From Herbinix hemicellulosilytica (lineage in GTDB: Bacteria; Bacillota; Clostridia; Lachnospirales; Lachnospiraceae): DNA of 64,000 nucleotides. Of this stretch, positions 38,350 to 46,473 are shown piece after piece. Positions within the stretch are counted from its first letter, which is position 1. Each line of letters opens with the position of its first letter. Location of the stretch: the NCBI RefSeq assembly GCF_002904165.1, contig NZ_CVTD020000017.1:62001-126000 (forward strand), given 5' to 3'. The notes beneath the pieces are model-generated. The model was not told the origin of the DNA. It made no database searches and saw only the letters and a program-made list of their open reading frames with translations. The position numbers were made by a program, and so were the translations under genes.

Positions 38350-40578
38350 TCAGTCAGGCTTTATAAATTCATACGGATAATTTGGGAAAACGTAGCGGTA
38401 ATAATCATACTTTAATATGCTTTTTGATACGGTAAATTTATTTTTTATTATATTGTTTATATTTTTTATATAATCAGGCGGAAGTTCTTCATCGATTAGC
38501 TTAATGACTTTTCCGGTTTCCGAATTATACATTACTTTATCGGTTATAAAACTTCTGTTGCCCAGAATTACCAAGGGTTCCGCATCGGAAAAAATATCCC
38601 TTCCCATCAGCAAACGGGAATCATAGGTTAATCCGAATAAATTGCTTAATGTAGGCAAAATATCCAGGCTGGAAGCAGGTTTGTCTATTATAACAGGCTT
38701 TTTTATAGCCGGACTCCATAAAATAAAGTGATTTTTATACACTTCAAAATACGGGTCTACTTCATGGCCCGCAAGCTCATCAATCTTATCCTTATCCCAT
38801 CCGTAAGGATAATGATCGGCACTTAAAGCTATTACTGTCTTGTCTAAAACCTTTGCTTCGGTAAGTCTTTTTATCAGTTCTTCCAATGCCCGGTCAAGCT
38901 CAATCTGACAGGCAATATAAGCTCTTGCATCGGAAGAATAGGGCAGATCTTTGACCAAATTCTTGTTTTTATAGGACATACTGTTGCCGGAGAATGTATA
39001 ATTCATATGGCCGCTTACCGTAAGATAATATACATGAAAAGGTTTTTCGTCTTTATATTCGTCAACGGTATTTTTTATCATTTCCCAGTCGGAAGCCGGC
39101 CATACGTCGGATTCAAGTACCAGCCCGTTTCCTTTGGCTTTAAATATATAACCCAGGTTGGGGTGAGTCAGGTTTCTTTCATAATAAGTATAAGTATGAT
39201 TATGATATGCCTTGCTTTCCACTCCCAAAAGATTAAACTGGTTACCCAGGGAAAAAGGCATAAGATTTTTTCTGGACTTATACATGCTCCGAGTCCCTAC
39301 CGGTATCAGGCCCGTCATAACCACATATTCCCCGTCACTGGTACTGGTCTGCCAAAGGGCTGTATAAAAGTTTGTAAACACGAAGCCTTCATGAGTTAAT
39401 TTATATAATGTCGGGGTCAATTCTTCATGTACGGCATACGGAGAAAAACCTTCCGCCACAATATTTATCAGATTATAGCCCTTAAACAGGCCGGTATACT
39501 TATTCTTATTGGTAGGTTCTACATTTGCAAAATATTCATGAAGAATTCTGATTGCCTTGTTGTCTTCGTTTTTTGCAAGTTCTTCAAAATCTATATTCAT
39601 TATATTTGGGGATGTGTCTATAGGTATCGGCGTAGGTTTCTCAGCCGGCTTACCCATAGATTGATTCTCAGCACTCGCCTTTTTTTCATAGGCTGTTTTA
39701 GCCGCAATTTTGTCTTTCTTTTCAATTGCGTTCGCCTGTTTTGAGTTTTTTTTCGCCTTCTTGTCTGCAGCAGCTAAATTCTCCACTGTAACTTCCTCAA
39801 CCGAAGCAAGGAAATCGGGGTCAACATCAATTAACTGAGGTTCATCTTCTTTAAAAAGCCCGGCAATATCAAATCTTGTTAAAGTGATAATCCCCAAATG
39901 TTTGCCGCTTAATTCGGGAACCTTGCTGTGATGGTAAAGATCATAAGGAGTATAATCTTCTTTCCCGTATATTCTTAAGGACAGCAAAGCAAAAAGGTGA
40001 AACATCAGCACCCCTAAAAAAAGATAGCCCTGCAATTTATGATTTCTTTTTTCGCATAAAAAAACTTTCTTAATCAAAAAATGCAGTACTACCAACGGAA
40101 TAATCAATACAAAGATTTGATATAAATTTGACATAATAGCTTTATTGACTTCATCTTTGAATTCAGTCAGGGCATCGTTGGCCATACCGATAGTCTGAAA
40201 AGAAAAATATACTTTGAATACACTGTAGTATACAACCTGAAGGCAAAATATTAAGCAAGATATGCCGGTAAGCAGCCACATCACCAGCTTATTACCATAG
40301 TTTTTAAAAAAACCTGCCAAGAGTGTAAAAAAAATCCCTGTCGGTATGGCAAATATAATTGGGTATATTATCCTGCCGTCAATCGTGTTATAGATAAAAA
40401 AATGTGAGTTTAATTCCAGGTAAATTAAAGTTCCGATGAAAAATGCCAACGGATATAACAGATTTTCTTTAGGTATTTCTTTTAAATATTTCCCTTTTTC
40501 TTTGATATATTTCCCCTTTTCTTTGATAAATTTGATTACAGCAGCCTTAATCCCAACGAAAAATGGCCCTGATTTCAT
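38350..40578 (-). CDS. LTA synthase family sulfatase-fold enzyme
   Basis: Five predicted membrane helices (about 38-230) are followed by a charged linker of low complexity (about 260-325, Lys/Ala/Glu rich) and an extracellular sulfatase-fold domain. NIVAEGFSPYAV gives the metal Glu, LWQTSTSDGEYV the nucleophile Thr, and ALSADHYPYG the Asp-His pair. Relatives polymerise glycerol phosphate or transfer phosphoethanolamine. At 742 residues it is longer than LtaS (about 640). The N-terminus carries a 21-bp tandem duplication (IKEKGKY twice). It starts 8 bases after the S66 peptidase gene, so the two form an operon. Confidence 0.92.
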   Translation of the reverse strand: MKSGPFFVGIKAAVIKFIKEKGKYIKEKGKYLKEIPKENLLYPLAFFIGTLIYLELNSHFFIYNTIDGRIIYPIIFAIPTGIFFTLLAGFFKNYGNKLVMWLLTGISCLIFCLQVVYYSVFKVYFSFQTIGMANDALTEFKDEVNKAIMSNLYQIFVLIIPLVVLHFLIKKVFLCEKRNHKLQGYLFLGVLMFHLFALLSLRIYGKEDYTPYDLYHHSKVPELSGKHLGIITLTRFDIAGLFKEDEPQLIDVDPDFLASVEEVTVENLAAADKKAKKNSKQANAIEKKDKIAAKTAYEKKASAENQSMGKPAEKPTPIPIDTSPNIMNIDFEELAKNEDNKAIRILHEYFANVEPTNKNKYTGLFKGYNLINIVAEGFSPYAVHEELTPTLYKLTHEGFVFTNFYTALWQTSTSDGEYVVMTGLIPVGTRSMYKSRKNLMPFSLGNQFNLLGVESKAYHNHTYTYYERNLTHPNLGYIFKAKGNGLVLESDVWPASDWEMIKNTVDEYKDEKPFHVYYLTVSGHMNYTFSGNSMSYKNKNLVKDLPYSSDARAYIACQIELDRALEELIKRLTEAKVLDKTVIALSADHYPYGWDKDKIDELAGHEVDPYFEVYKNHFILWSPAIKKPVIIDKPASSLDILPTLSNLFGLTYDSRLLMGRDIFSDAEPLVILGNRSFITDKVMYNSETGKVIKLIDEELPPDYIKNINNIIKNKFTVSKSILKYDYYRYVFPNYPYEFIKPD
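40486..40527. repeat. 21-bp tandem duplication inside the LTA-synthase-like gene
   Basis: The segments 40486-40506 and 40507-40527 differ at one base. They encode two copies of IKEKGKY in the cytoplasmic N-terminal tail, keeping frame. The near-identity suggests a recent duplication. Confidence 0.85.
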
Positions 40579-40586
40579 ATAAAACC

Positions 40587-41615
40587 TTACCTTCTTTCAA
40601 AAACTATGCTTCCTTTATTATTCCCGCTTTTTACCTTGGCTAATGCACCGTTTATAACAGTAAACTGGGGGTGCTTATGTCCGATATCTGCATCCAATAT
40701 AATCGGCAGGTTTAAGTCGCCAAGTACCGAGCATACGGCTTCTTCATAAGAAATATCATAAAAGCTTTCATACATAGCCGGCCTGCCGAACACAAAACCA
40801 ACCGCATTGTCAAACCAGCCGGCTTCTTTTAATTGCCAAAGGCCCCTGGTTAAAGCGGCACTGTTTAAATCATAACTTTCAAGAAGCCACAATATTCCGT
40901 CTGATTTATATTTTTTTACAAATTCTTTGGTTTTATCATATTTGGTACCGACCAAATTAAGCAGGCAATCCAAACATCCGCAAAGAACGCGGCCGCATAC
41001 TTCAATCTCTTTTTCATCATTTCTGCCTGACGGGAAAATATTTTTCCATTCTACCTTTTTTTCAAGTACAAAACCTTCAAGGCCTGTTATTCTTTTGTAA
41101 TATCCGTCCTGATATAAATCATAGCTTTCCTGAATAACATCTTTGCCTTCCAGGATCTTTAGATTATCGGATAAAGACTTATGCCAGCTTTCCATTCCGA
41201 ATGTGCTGAAATTATACGAATAAACGGTGGCTATATCAAGATTCGTTGTTATTGTAAAATTCAATCCCGTTGTATCCGAAAATCCCTGTATCCATTTGGG
41301 GTTATCGGCTATCAGATTAAAATCAACATAGGGAAGCATCTCCACCAAAAAGTCTCCCCCGCTGGCTGCTATAACTGCTCTTATTTTAGAATCATTAAAC
41401 AGGGTATTTAACTCTTTTGCCCTGGTCACACCGTCGCAACTTCGTCCTTTGATATTGGACTTTACATTAGGTGTTGTAATGACCGGATATCCCATCTTTT
41501 CAAAATTAAGGATTGCGTTATCAAGGCGATTATAATCCGGTTCATTGTCAAAACCCGCTGATGTAGCCGTAACGCCTATATAAAACCCTTTTTCCAGATT
41601 AGCCGGGTAGATCAT
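40587..41615 (-). CDS. S66 family LD-carboxypeptidase / MccF-like peptidase
   Basis: The 342-residue protein fits peptidase family S66. The nucleophile Ser lies in GFSDTTGLN, the Glu in LLESYDLNS and the His in DIGHKHPQ. These enzymes either trim the terminal D-Ala of the wall tetrapeptide (LdcA) or cleave toxic aminoacyl-nucleotides (MccF); sequence alone does not decide. It has no signal peptide, so it acts in the cytoplasm. GGAGGT precedes the ATG. It is the first gene of an operon with the LTA-synthase-like gene, favouring a wall-related role. Confidence 0.9.
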   Translation of the reverse strand: MIYPANLEKGFYIGVTATSAGFDNEPDYNRLDNAILNFEKMGYPVITTPNVKSNIKGRSCDGVTRAKELNTLFNDSKIRAVIAASGGDFLVEMLPYVDFNLIADNPKWIQGFSDTTGLNFTITTNLDIATVYSYNFSTFGMESWHKSLSDNLKILEGKDVIQESYDLYQDGYYKRITGLEGFVLEKKVEWKNIFPSGRNDEKEIEVCGRVLCGCLDCLLNLVGTKYDKTKEFVKKYKSDGILWLLESYDLNSAALTRGLWQLKEAGWFDNAVGFVFGRPAMYESFYDISYEEAVCSVLGDLNLPIILDADIGHKHPQFTVINGALAKVKSGNNKGSIVFERR

Positions 41616-41733
41616 ATTATTTACCTCCAGATGTAAGCTGATTAAAGCATTTTAAACAGTATTATCTTATATCATTATTAACAATTGATTTTCTTGTTTA
41701 TGCAAGTAACGGATTAAGAATAATTCGAAGAAT

Positions 41734-42570
41734 TTATAAGCTGATTTCTCCTTCAAATACCGTTACAGCAGGCCCTGTCATATATACCATGTTTTTATCC
41801 TTATCATATTTAATATGCAGGTCTCCTCCCAGCAATGAAACTTTTACCTCATTGTCTGTAAGTCCGTTAATAACCGATGCCACCACAGACGCACAAGCTC
41901 CCGTACCGCATGCCAATGTTTCTCCGGATCCTCGTTCCCAAACCCGCATTTTTATATGATTTCTATCTATTACCTGGACAAACTCGGTATTTACCCTGTC
42001 AGGAAATATTTTATGCTTTTCAAATAATGGTCCAACGGTTTCTATCGGGAAATTGTCCGTGTCATCAACAAAAACAACCGCATGAGGATTTCCCATAGAT
42101 ATGCAGGTCACATTATATTCTTTATCACCCACAATAATCGGTTCGTTTATCATGACATTTTTATCTGTAATGACAGGGATATTTTCCGGCTTTAAATCGG
42201 GTGACCCCATGTCTACTGTAACCAAATCCACTTTCCCGTTTTCAACTGACAGTTTAAGATTTTTTATCCCGCTTAAGGTTTCTATTTTTAGCTCGGTTTT
42301 ATCCGTAAGTCCCTTATCATATACAAATTTTCCGACACACCGTATTCCGTTTCCGCACATTTTACCTCTGGAACCGTCACTGTTATACATATCCATAAAA
42401 AAATCCGCATTTTCGGATGGTTTTATCAGTATAAGACCGTCTGAACCTACCCCGAAATGGCGGTCACTTATCTTAACTGCTAAATCTGCAACATCTCCCA
42501 ACACTTGCGTCTTAGTGCAGTCTATATATACATAATCATTGCCGCATCCCTGCATTTTTGTAAATTTCAT
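41734..42570 (-). CDS. dapF: Diaminopimelate epimerase
   Basis: DapF interconverts LL- and meso-diaminopimelate for lysine and peptidoglycan. Both catalytic cysteines are seen: Cys in GKMCGNGIRC and in TLACGTGACASV. The opening FTKMQGCGNDYVYID is typical. The start was set at 42570 (278 residues) because AAAGGTG lies 9 bases upstream; the GTG three codons earlier is too near it. It is divergent from the PilZ gene, and no close partner gene exists. Confidence 0.97.
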   Translation of the reverse strand: MKFTKMQGCGNDYVYIDCTKTQVLGDVADLAVKISDRHFGVGSDGLILIKPSENADFFMDMYNSDGSRGKMCGNGIRCVGKFVYDKGLTDKTELKIETLSGIKNLKLSVENGKVDLVTVDMGSPDLKPENIPVITDKNVMINEPIIVGDKEYNVTCISMGNPHAVVFVDDTDNFPIETVGPLFEKHKIFPDRVNTEFVQVIDRNHIKMRVWERGSGETLACGTGACASVVASVINGLTDNEVKVSLLGGDLHIKYDKDKNMVYMTGPAVTVFEGEISL

Positions 42571-42712
42571 AAGAAACACACCTTTCTAATAACTAATTTA
42601 TTTATATAATTATAATAAAATCGACATAAATGGTAAAGATGTATAGAAATTTGTTGTAATTACGGTTAAAATGTAATATACTTACATTAGTAACTGCTTA
42701 GGAGGTGCAGGC

Positions 42713-43384
42713 TTGCGAATTGAAGAAATTCCTTTGGGAGCCAACATAGAAATTGAAGTGCGCTTTTGTGGCCGTTCTATGTCATTTAACAGCGAAGTTG
42801 TTTCCTTACATAATGATTCTATATTTATAAATCCTATAACAGTAAATGAACGTACTATCGGTTTTAATGATAAATGCCGTATTAATCTGATAGTTAAGAC
42901 AGACGGCAAAGTATTTTTATGGGAAAATGTAGACGTAAAACTTATCAGATTCGACGGCAATATTTATCATAAAATCACTATGCAGGGTGACGGTAAGCCA
43001 TATAATCGCAGAGAAGCTTACAGAATGTATATAGGAGAAGATATGCCTATATACATAAACACCGCCTCAGGGCCTTATCTGATTAATGTACTTGTCAAAG
43101 ACATCAGCGAAACCGGAGTAGGTTTTATAACAAAGGAAGATCTGGACATAGACCGGATGATTCGTTTAAAAGTTAAAGATTTTAATAACATCATACCATT
43201 AACCGGTGTTATAGTACGCAAAGAATATCTCTCTCATCTTGATTCATATTTATACGGTTGTAAATTTAATGAAAAAAGCGACAAACTTGGTAAATTTATT
43301 GCCAGAAAGCAAGGAGAACTGTTACGTAAAAGGCTTAACACTTATTCCTCTCCTATTGTACTAAAAAAATCAAAAAAGAAATAA
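42713..43384 (+). CDS. PilZ-domain c-di-GMP-binding protein (YcgR-like)
   Basis: The N-terminal YcgR-type beta-barrel (about 1-90) precedes a PilZ domain with R100-x3-R104 (RREAYR) and D130-x-S132-x2-G135 (DISETGVG), the full c-di-GMP motif. In flagellated bacteria such proteins brake the motor; other outputs exist. A basic tail ends the protein. Translation begins at TTG, chosen because AGGAGGTG lies 5 bases before it. Its stop is 3 bases from that of the convergent LCP gene, without a terminator between. The orphan FliK-like gene nearby is the only other hint of motility. Confidence 0.92.
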   Translation: MRIEEIPLGANIEIEVRFCGRSMSFNSEVVSLHNDSIFINPITVNERTIGFNDKCRINLIVKTDGKVFLWENVDVKLIRFDGNIYHKITMQGDGKPYNRREAYRMYIGEDMPIYINTASGPYLINVLVKDISETGVGFITKEDLDIDRMIRLKVKDFNNIIPLTGVIVRKEYLSHLDSYLYGCKFNEKSDKLGKFIARKQGELLRKRLNTYSSPIVLKKSKKK

Positions 43385-43387
43385 TAT

Positions 43388-44659
43388 TCATCTGTATAAA
43401 TCAAGATTTTTCCGGGCATCTTCTTCGGTATCCAAATATATAAATTTATATAATTCGATAATGTTTGCATCCCAATCGTTTATAATAGGATATTTGACTC
43501 CGTTATACTCCAACGGAGCTTCAAAAGCCCCATTAACCGGTATCCGCATGGTTTTCATACTGAATATTTTATTCTCAATAATATCTTCCAGAGCCTTTTC
43601 TATCTGGCTTTGCGTAACATTAGTATTAACATAGCCGAGTATTTTTTTGGTAATTAAAATTAAATCGATTAACCCTTTCGATTTATACTTATTAAAAATT
43701 GCGCTTAAAACTCTTTGGTGCCGTAAAGTCCTTCCGTAATCATCCCCGGTTCCTCCAAGAGTTTTTACCATGCGGATACGGCAATAACCAAGAGTTTGAT
43801 TGCCATTAAGATGATTCCATCCCGGACTTACATTCCGATATGCCGGATTTGATATGTAATTGGTTGTATTTAAATAATGTGCTTCTTCCTCGCCAAGCTC
43901 TATATCAATTCCTCCAAGTAAATCGACTATCTTTTCAAAGGATTCAAAATTAATATAAGCATAACCATCAATTTTTATCCTGTAATTATCCTCTATAACT
44001 TCAACCAGTTTATTGGCTCCGCCCATACTAAAGAACGAGTTAAGCTTATGAGGTTTTCCGTCGCCACTTTCTATATACGTATCCCTAAGCAGGGAAACAA
44101 GTTTGATAGAGTCGTCATTAGTATTTATTGATGCTATCAATAAAGCATCTGTATTTTTTGCATTATCGATTTCTTCTACTCCAAACAGTAAAAAATTTTT
44201 TACATTCTCTTCGCTTCTTGGTTCTTTCTTGTTTTCTTCATCCTTATTATCCTTTGTGTTATCAGAAACATTTGTATCTGTTGCGTTATCTTTTTTTCCC
44301 TTGTATTGTTCAGATTCGTCTATAGGTATAATGACATTTTCCTTTCCTATTTCTTCTTTATTCAGTCCTTGATGTATTACATTTCCCGCTATCTTATAAA
44401 TTACCCTGCGGCCGCTTTTGGTAAAAGCCAGCCATAAAAAAAGCAAAAGCAGGACCATAAAGAATATTATGCTAAGCAATAATATCTTTTTCAATCTGCC
44501 GGTATTTTTGCCGGGAGCTTTATTATTCACTGTTACATCTTTTACGTCATTTTCAAATTCGTGATTTTGATCATCTATCTTATTTATATTTTCTATTTTA
44601 TCAATTTTACTTATATTTTCTGTCTTATCTATATTATTTTTTTTATCTATCTTTTCCAT
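43388..44659 (-). CDS. LytR-CpsA-Psr (LCP) family wall polymer ligase
   Basis: LCP enzymes transfer wall polymers from lipid carriers to peptidoglycan. The LCP domain shows DALLIASINTNDD, LVSLLRDTYIE (Arg), DLLGGIDIEL, and GDDYGRTLRHQRVL. One membrane helix at about 60-80 follows a repetitive, Lys/Asp/Ile-rich cytoplasmic N-terminus. I chose the start at 44659 (423 residues), which has AAAGGTGG 5 bases upstream. An ATG at 44680 overlaps the stop of the upstream kinase gene (ATGA) and is also possible. It follows a lipid kinase gene in the same operon. Confidence 0.93.
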   Translation of the reverse strand: MEKIDKKNNIDKTENISKIDKIENINKIDDQNHEFENDVKDVTVNNKAPGKNTGRLKKILLLSIIFFMVLLLLFLWLAFTKSGRRVIYKIAGNVIHQGLNKEEIGKENVIIPIDESEQYKGKKDNATDTNVSDNTKDNKDEENKKEPRSEENVKNFLLFGVEEIDNAKNTDALLIASINTNDDSIKLVSLLRDTYIESGDGKPHKLNSFFSMGGANKLVEVIEDNYRIKIDGYAYINFESFEKIVDLLGGIDIELGEEEAHYLNTTNYISNPAYRNVSPGWNHLNGNQTLGYCRIRMVKTLGGTGDDYGRTLRHQRVLSAIFNKYKSKGLIDLILITKKILGYVNTNVTQSQIEKALEDIIENKIFSMKTMRIPVNGAFEAPLEYNGVKYPIINDWDANIIELYKFIYLDTEEDARKNLDLYR

Positions 44660-44676
44660 CTTTTCCACCTTTATGT

Positions 44677-45576
44677 TCATGCAAGTATTTTAATAGCACT
44701 GTGTAAATTTTGAATTTTGACTTTATTTACTCCGGCTTCATATTCACCGTCTATTGACCATGGAAACGGCTCATCCATATAAAATGTCACATCGGTAGCT
44801 TTAAAAAAATCAATGTATTTATCTTTAAAATCTTTCTTTTTGAGAGAAATAATCATTCTGCTTAAATCAATGGGTGTTTTCGGATTCTTTATAAGAATAA
44901 TTTCAAACATGCCGTCATTTAAATTGACACAGTTTGCATCCAATTTTAAAATACCGCCAATCGATAAAGAATTGCTGACTGCCCCAAATATATAATCCCC
45001 TTCGTAAACTGCTTCGCTTGTTTCAACCCTTACATGATGAGGCCGTATATTAGGAATATCTTTCATTCCTTCCAATACATAAGCCAGATGTCCTATTATA
45101 TTTTTATGTGATTGGGGCGTTGAATACGAACTTCCCGTAAATGCTCCAAAGGAAGCAATATAGCTAAAATATCTTTTTTCCCCAAATAAACCTATATCTA
45201 CTGTTTTAGTTTGTCCTTTTATTATTGTCATGGCGGCCTTTTCCATACGGTCGGAAAGATTTAAACTGCAGGCAAAATCATTGGTTGTTCCTGAAGGAAT
45301 ATATCCCAATGTCACATCTTTTCCAAGCCTCATTATACCGCTTATTACTTCATTCAATGTACCGTCACCGCCGCTGCAAACAATAATATTCTTATCATGT
45401 CCGTATTTTAAAACCAACTCTGTAGCATGGCCTTTATATGCTGTTTTTTTCATAGTTACATCAAACCCATGGCTTTGAAATAATTCTATGACGCGCTTAA
45501 AATTAATTTTTGGAAAAATTCTACCTGCAATCGGGTTTACTATATATAGCAACTTATTCTTTTTTTGATCGGCCAT
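44677..45576 (-). CDS. Diacylglycerol kinase family lipid kinase (DagK/YegS-like)
   Basis: The 299-residue protein has the DAGK catalytic signature GGDGTLNEVISGIM and a P-site NPIAGR at the start, then the beta-sandwich C-terminal domain. In Firmicutes DgkB recycles the diacylglycerol released when lipoteichoic acid is made, which fits the nearby LTA-synthase-like gene (inference). GAGGAGG precedes the ATG. It is the first gene of the kinase-LCP operon. Confidence 0.92.
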   Translation of the reverse strand: MADQKKNKLLYIVNPIAGRIFPKINFKRVIELFQSHGFDVTMKKTAYKGHATELVLKYGHDKNIIVCSGGDGTLNEVISGIMRLGKDVTLGYIPSGTTNDFACSLNLSDRMEKAAMTIIKGQTKTVDIGLFGEKRYFSYIASFGAFTGSSYSTPQSHKNIIGHLAYVLEGMKDIPNIRPHHVRVETSEAVYEGDYIFGAVSNSLSIGGILKLDANCVNLNDGMFEIILIKNPKTPIDLSRMIISLKKKDFKDKYIDFFKATDVTFYMDEPFPWSIDGEYEAGVNKVKIQNLHSAIKILA

Positions 45577-45751
45577 TACTTTATGCCTCCTCGGTCTTAA
45601 AAGAGAATCCTAATTATCTGATTATTTATATTCTCTATTATCTCATTTATACTAATTTTTAGTAGTTTTTTCAAGTATATTGGTTAATTTTTTAGCAATG
45701 CTTCATAAAATTATATATTTTTTTTATTTTGAATAAAATATAAATAGATCC

Positions 45752-45780
45752 TTGACATAATAAGTTATATGTGTTATATT
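45752..45780 (+). promoter_or_regulatory. Promoter of hsp20
   Basis: TTGACA (45752-45757) and TATATT (45775-45780) are 17 bases apart, an almost consensus sigma-A promoter, about 50 bases before the hsp20 start. The following sequence up to 45820 is rich in ATATAT and partly self-complementary (ACATATATATGATATAT type); no CIRCE element is seen. Confidence 0.8.
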
Positions 45781-45832
45781 TCATATAGAACATATATATG
45801 ATATATAAAACATATATTAAGGAGGTATGAAT

Positions 45833-46285
45833 ATGTTATTTCCAAGCATTTTCAACCGAAACTTTGTAGATAACTTTTTTGATGATTTTACCGATAATTT
45901 TGACGACATATTTAGTTTCCCTTCCTTCGGCAGATTTCCTATGAGCGGAATGATGAATACCAATATAAAAGATTTGGGAGATGAATATCAGCTTGAAATC
46001 GAACTCCCCGGCTTTGACAAGAATGATATTACAGCCCATTTAGATAAAGGATATCTTACCATTACTGCCACAAGGGAAGACGAAAAAGGCAAAAAGGACA
46101 GAAATGGCAGATATATCCGAAGAGAGCGTTACAGCGGCAGTTTAAAAAGAAGCTTTTATGTAGGCGAGAATTTAAAAGAAGAAGATTTTAAAGCATCATT
46201 TAAGAACGGCGTACTGACAATTGCTTTTCCTAAGGATAAAACCGAAACCAAGCTGGAGTATAGAAAGTATATCCCTATCGAATAA
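45833..46285 (+). CDS. Small heat shock protein (Hsp20/alpha-crystallin)
   Basis: Hsp20 chaperones hold unfolding proteins without ATP. The 150-residue protein has the alpha-crystallin domain at about 40-140 (YQLEIELPGFDKNDI, LTITA, then GVLTIAFPK) and the C-terminal I-x-I type tail (YIPIE). The N-terminus is rich in Phe and Asp (NRNFVDNFFDDFTDNF). I used the ATG at 45833, since the ATG at 45827 abuts the AAGGAGGT site. It has its own promoter and terminator. Confidence 0.96.
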   Translation: MLFPSIFNRNFVDNFFDDFTDNFDDIFSFPSFGRFPMSGMMNTNIKDLGDEYQLEIELPGFDKNDITAHLDKGYLTITATREDEKGKKDRNGRYIRRERYSGSLKRSFYVGENLKEEDFKASFKNGVLTIAFPKDKTETKLEYRKYIPIE

Positions 46286-46421
46286 ACTTAATAATTAATT
46301 ACTTATCTTCTGCCGATAAAATATTTTAAAATATCGGTTTGGGCTTCAGGTTTTTATTACACAGTGTGATATTAGTTATGTCATAAGAGAACCGTTTCGG
46401 TCGTTTTAAAATAGCTATATT

Positions 46422-46453
46422 AAAAAGGTCTGGACTAATTCCAGACCTTTTTT
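46422..46453. terminator. Bidirectional intrinsic terminator
   Basis: A 12-bp perfect stem (AAAAAGGTCTGG with CCAGACCTTTTT) around a 7-base loop, with T-runs on both sides. It lies between the convergent hsp20 and ABC substrate-binding genes. Confidence 0.93.
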
Positions 46454-46473
46454 AGTAATTACCAAGTTTATAA

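Noticed and set aside
45780-45825. CIRCE or other heat-shock operator ahead of hsp20
   Set aside because: The ATATAT-rich repeats do not match TTAGCACTC-N9-GAGTGCTAA, and such pairing is expected by chance in this composition.
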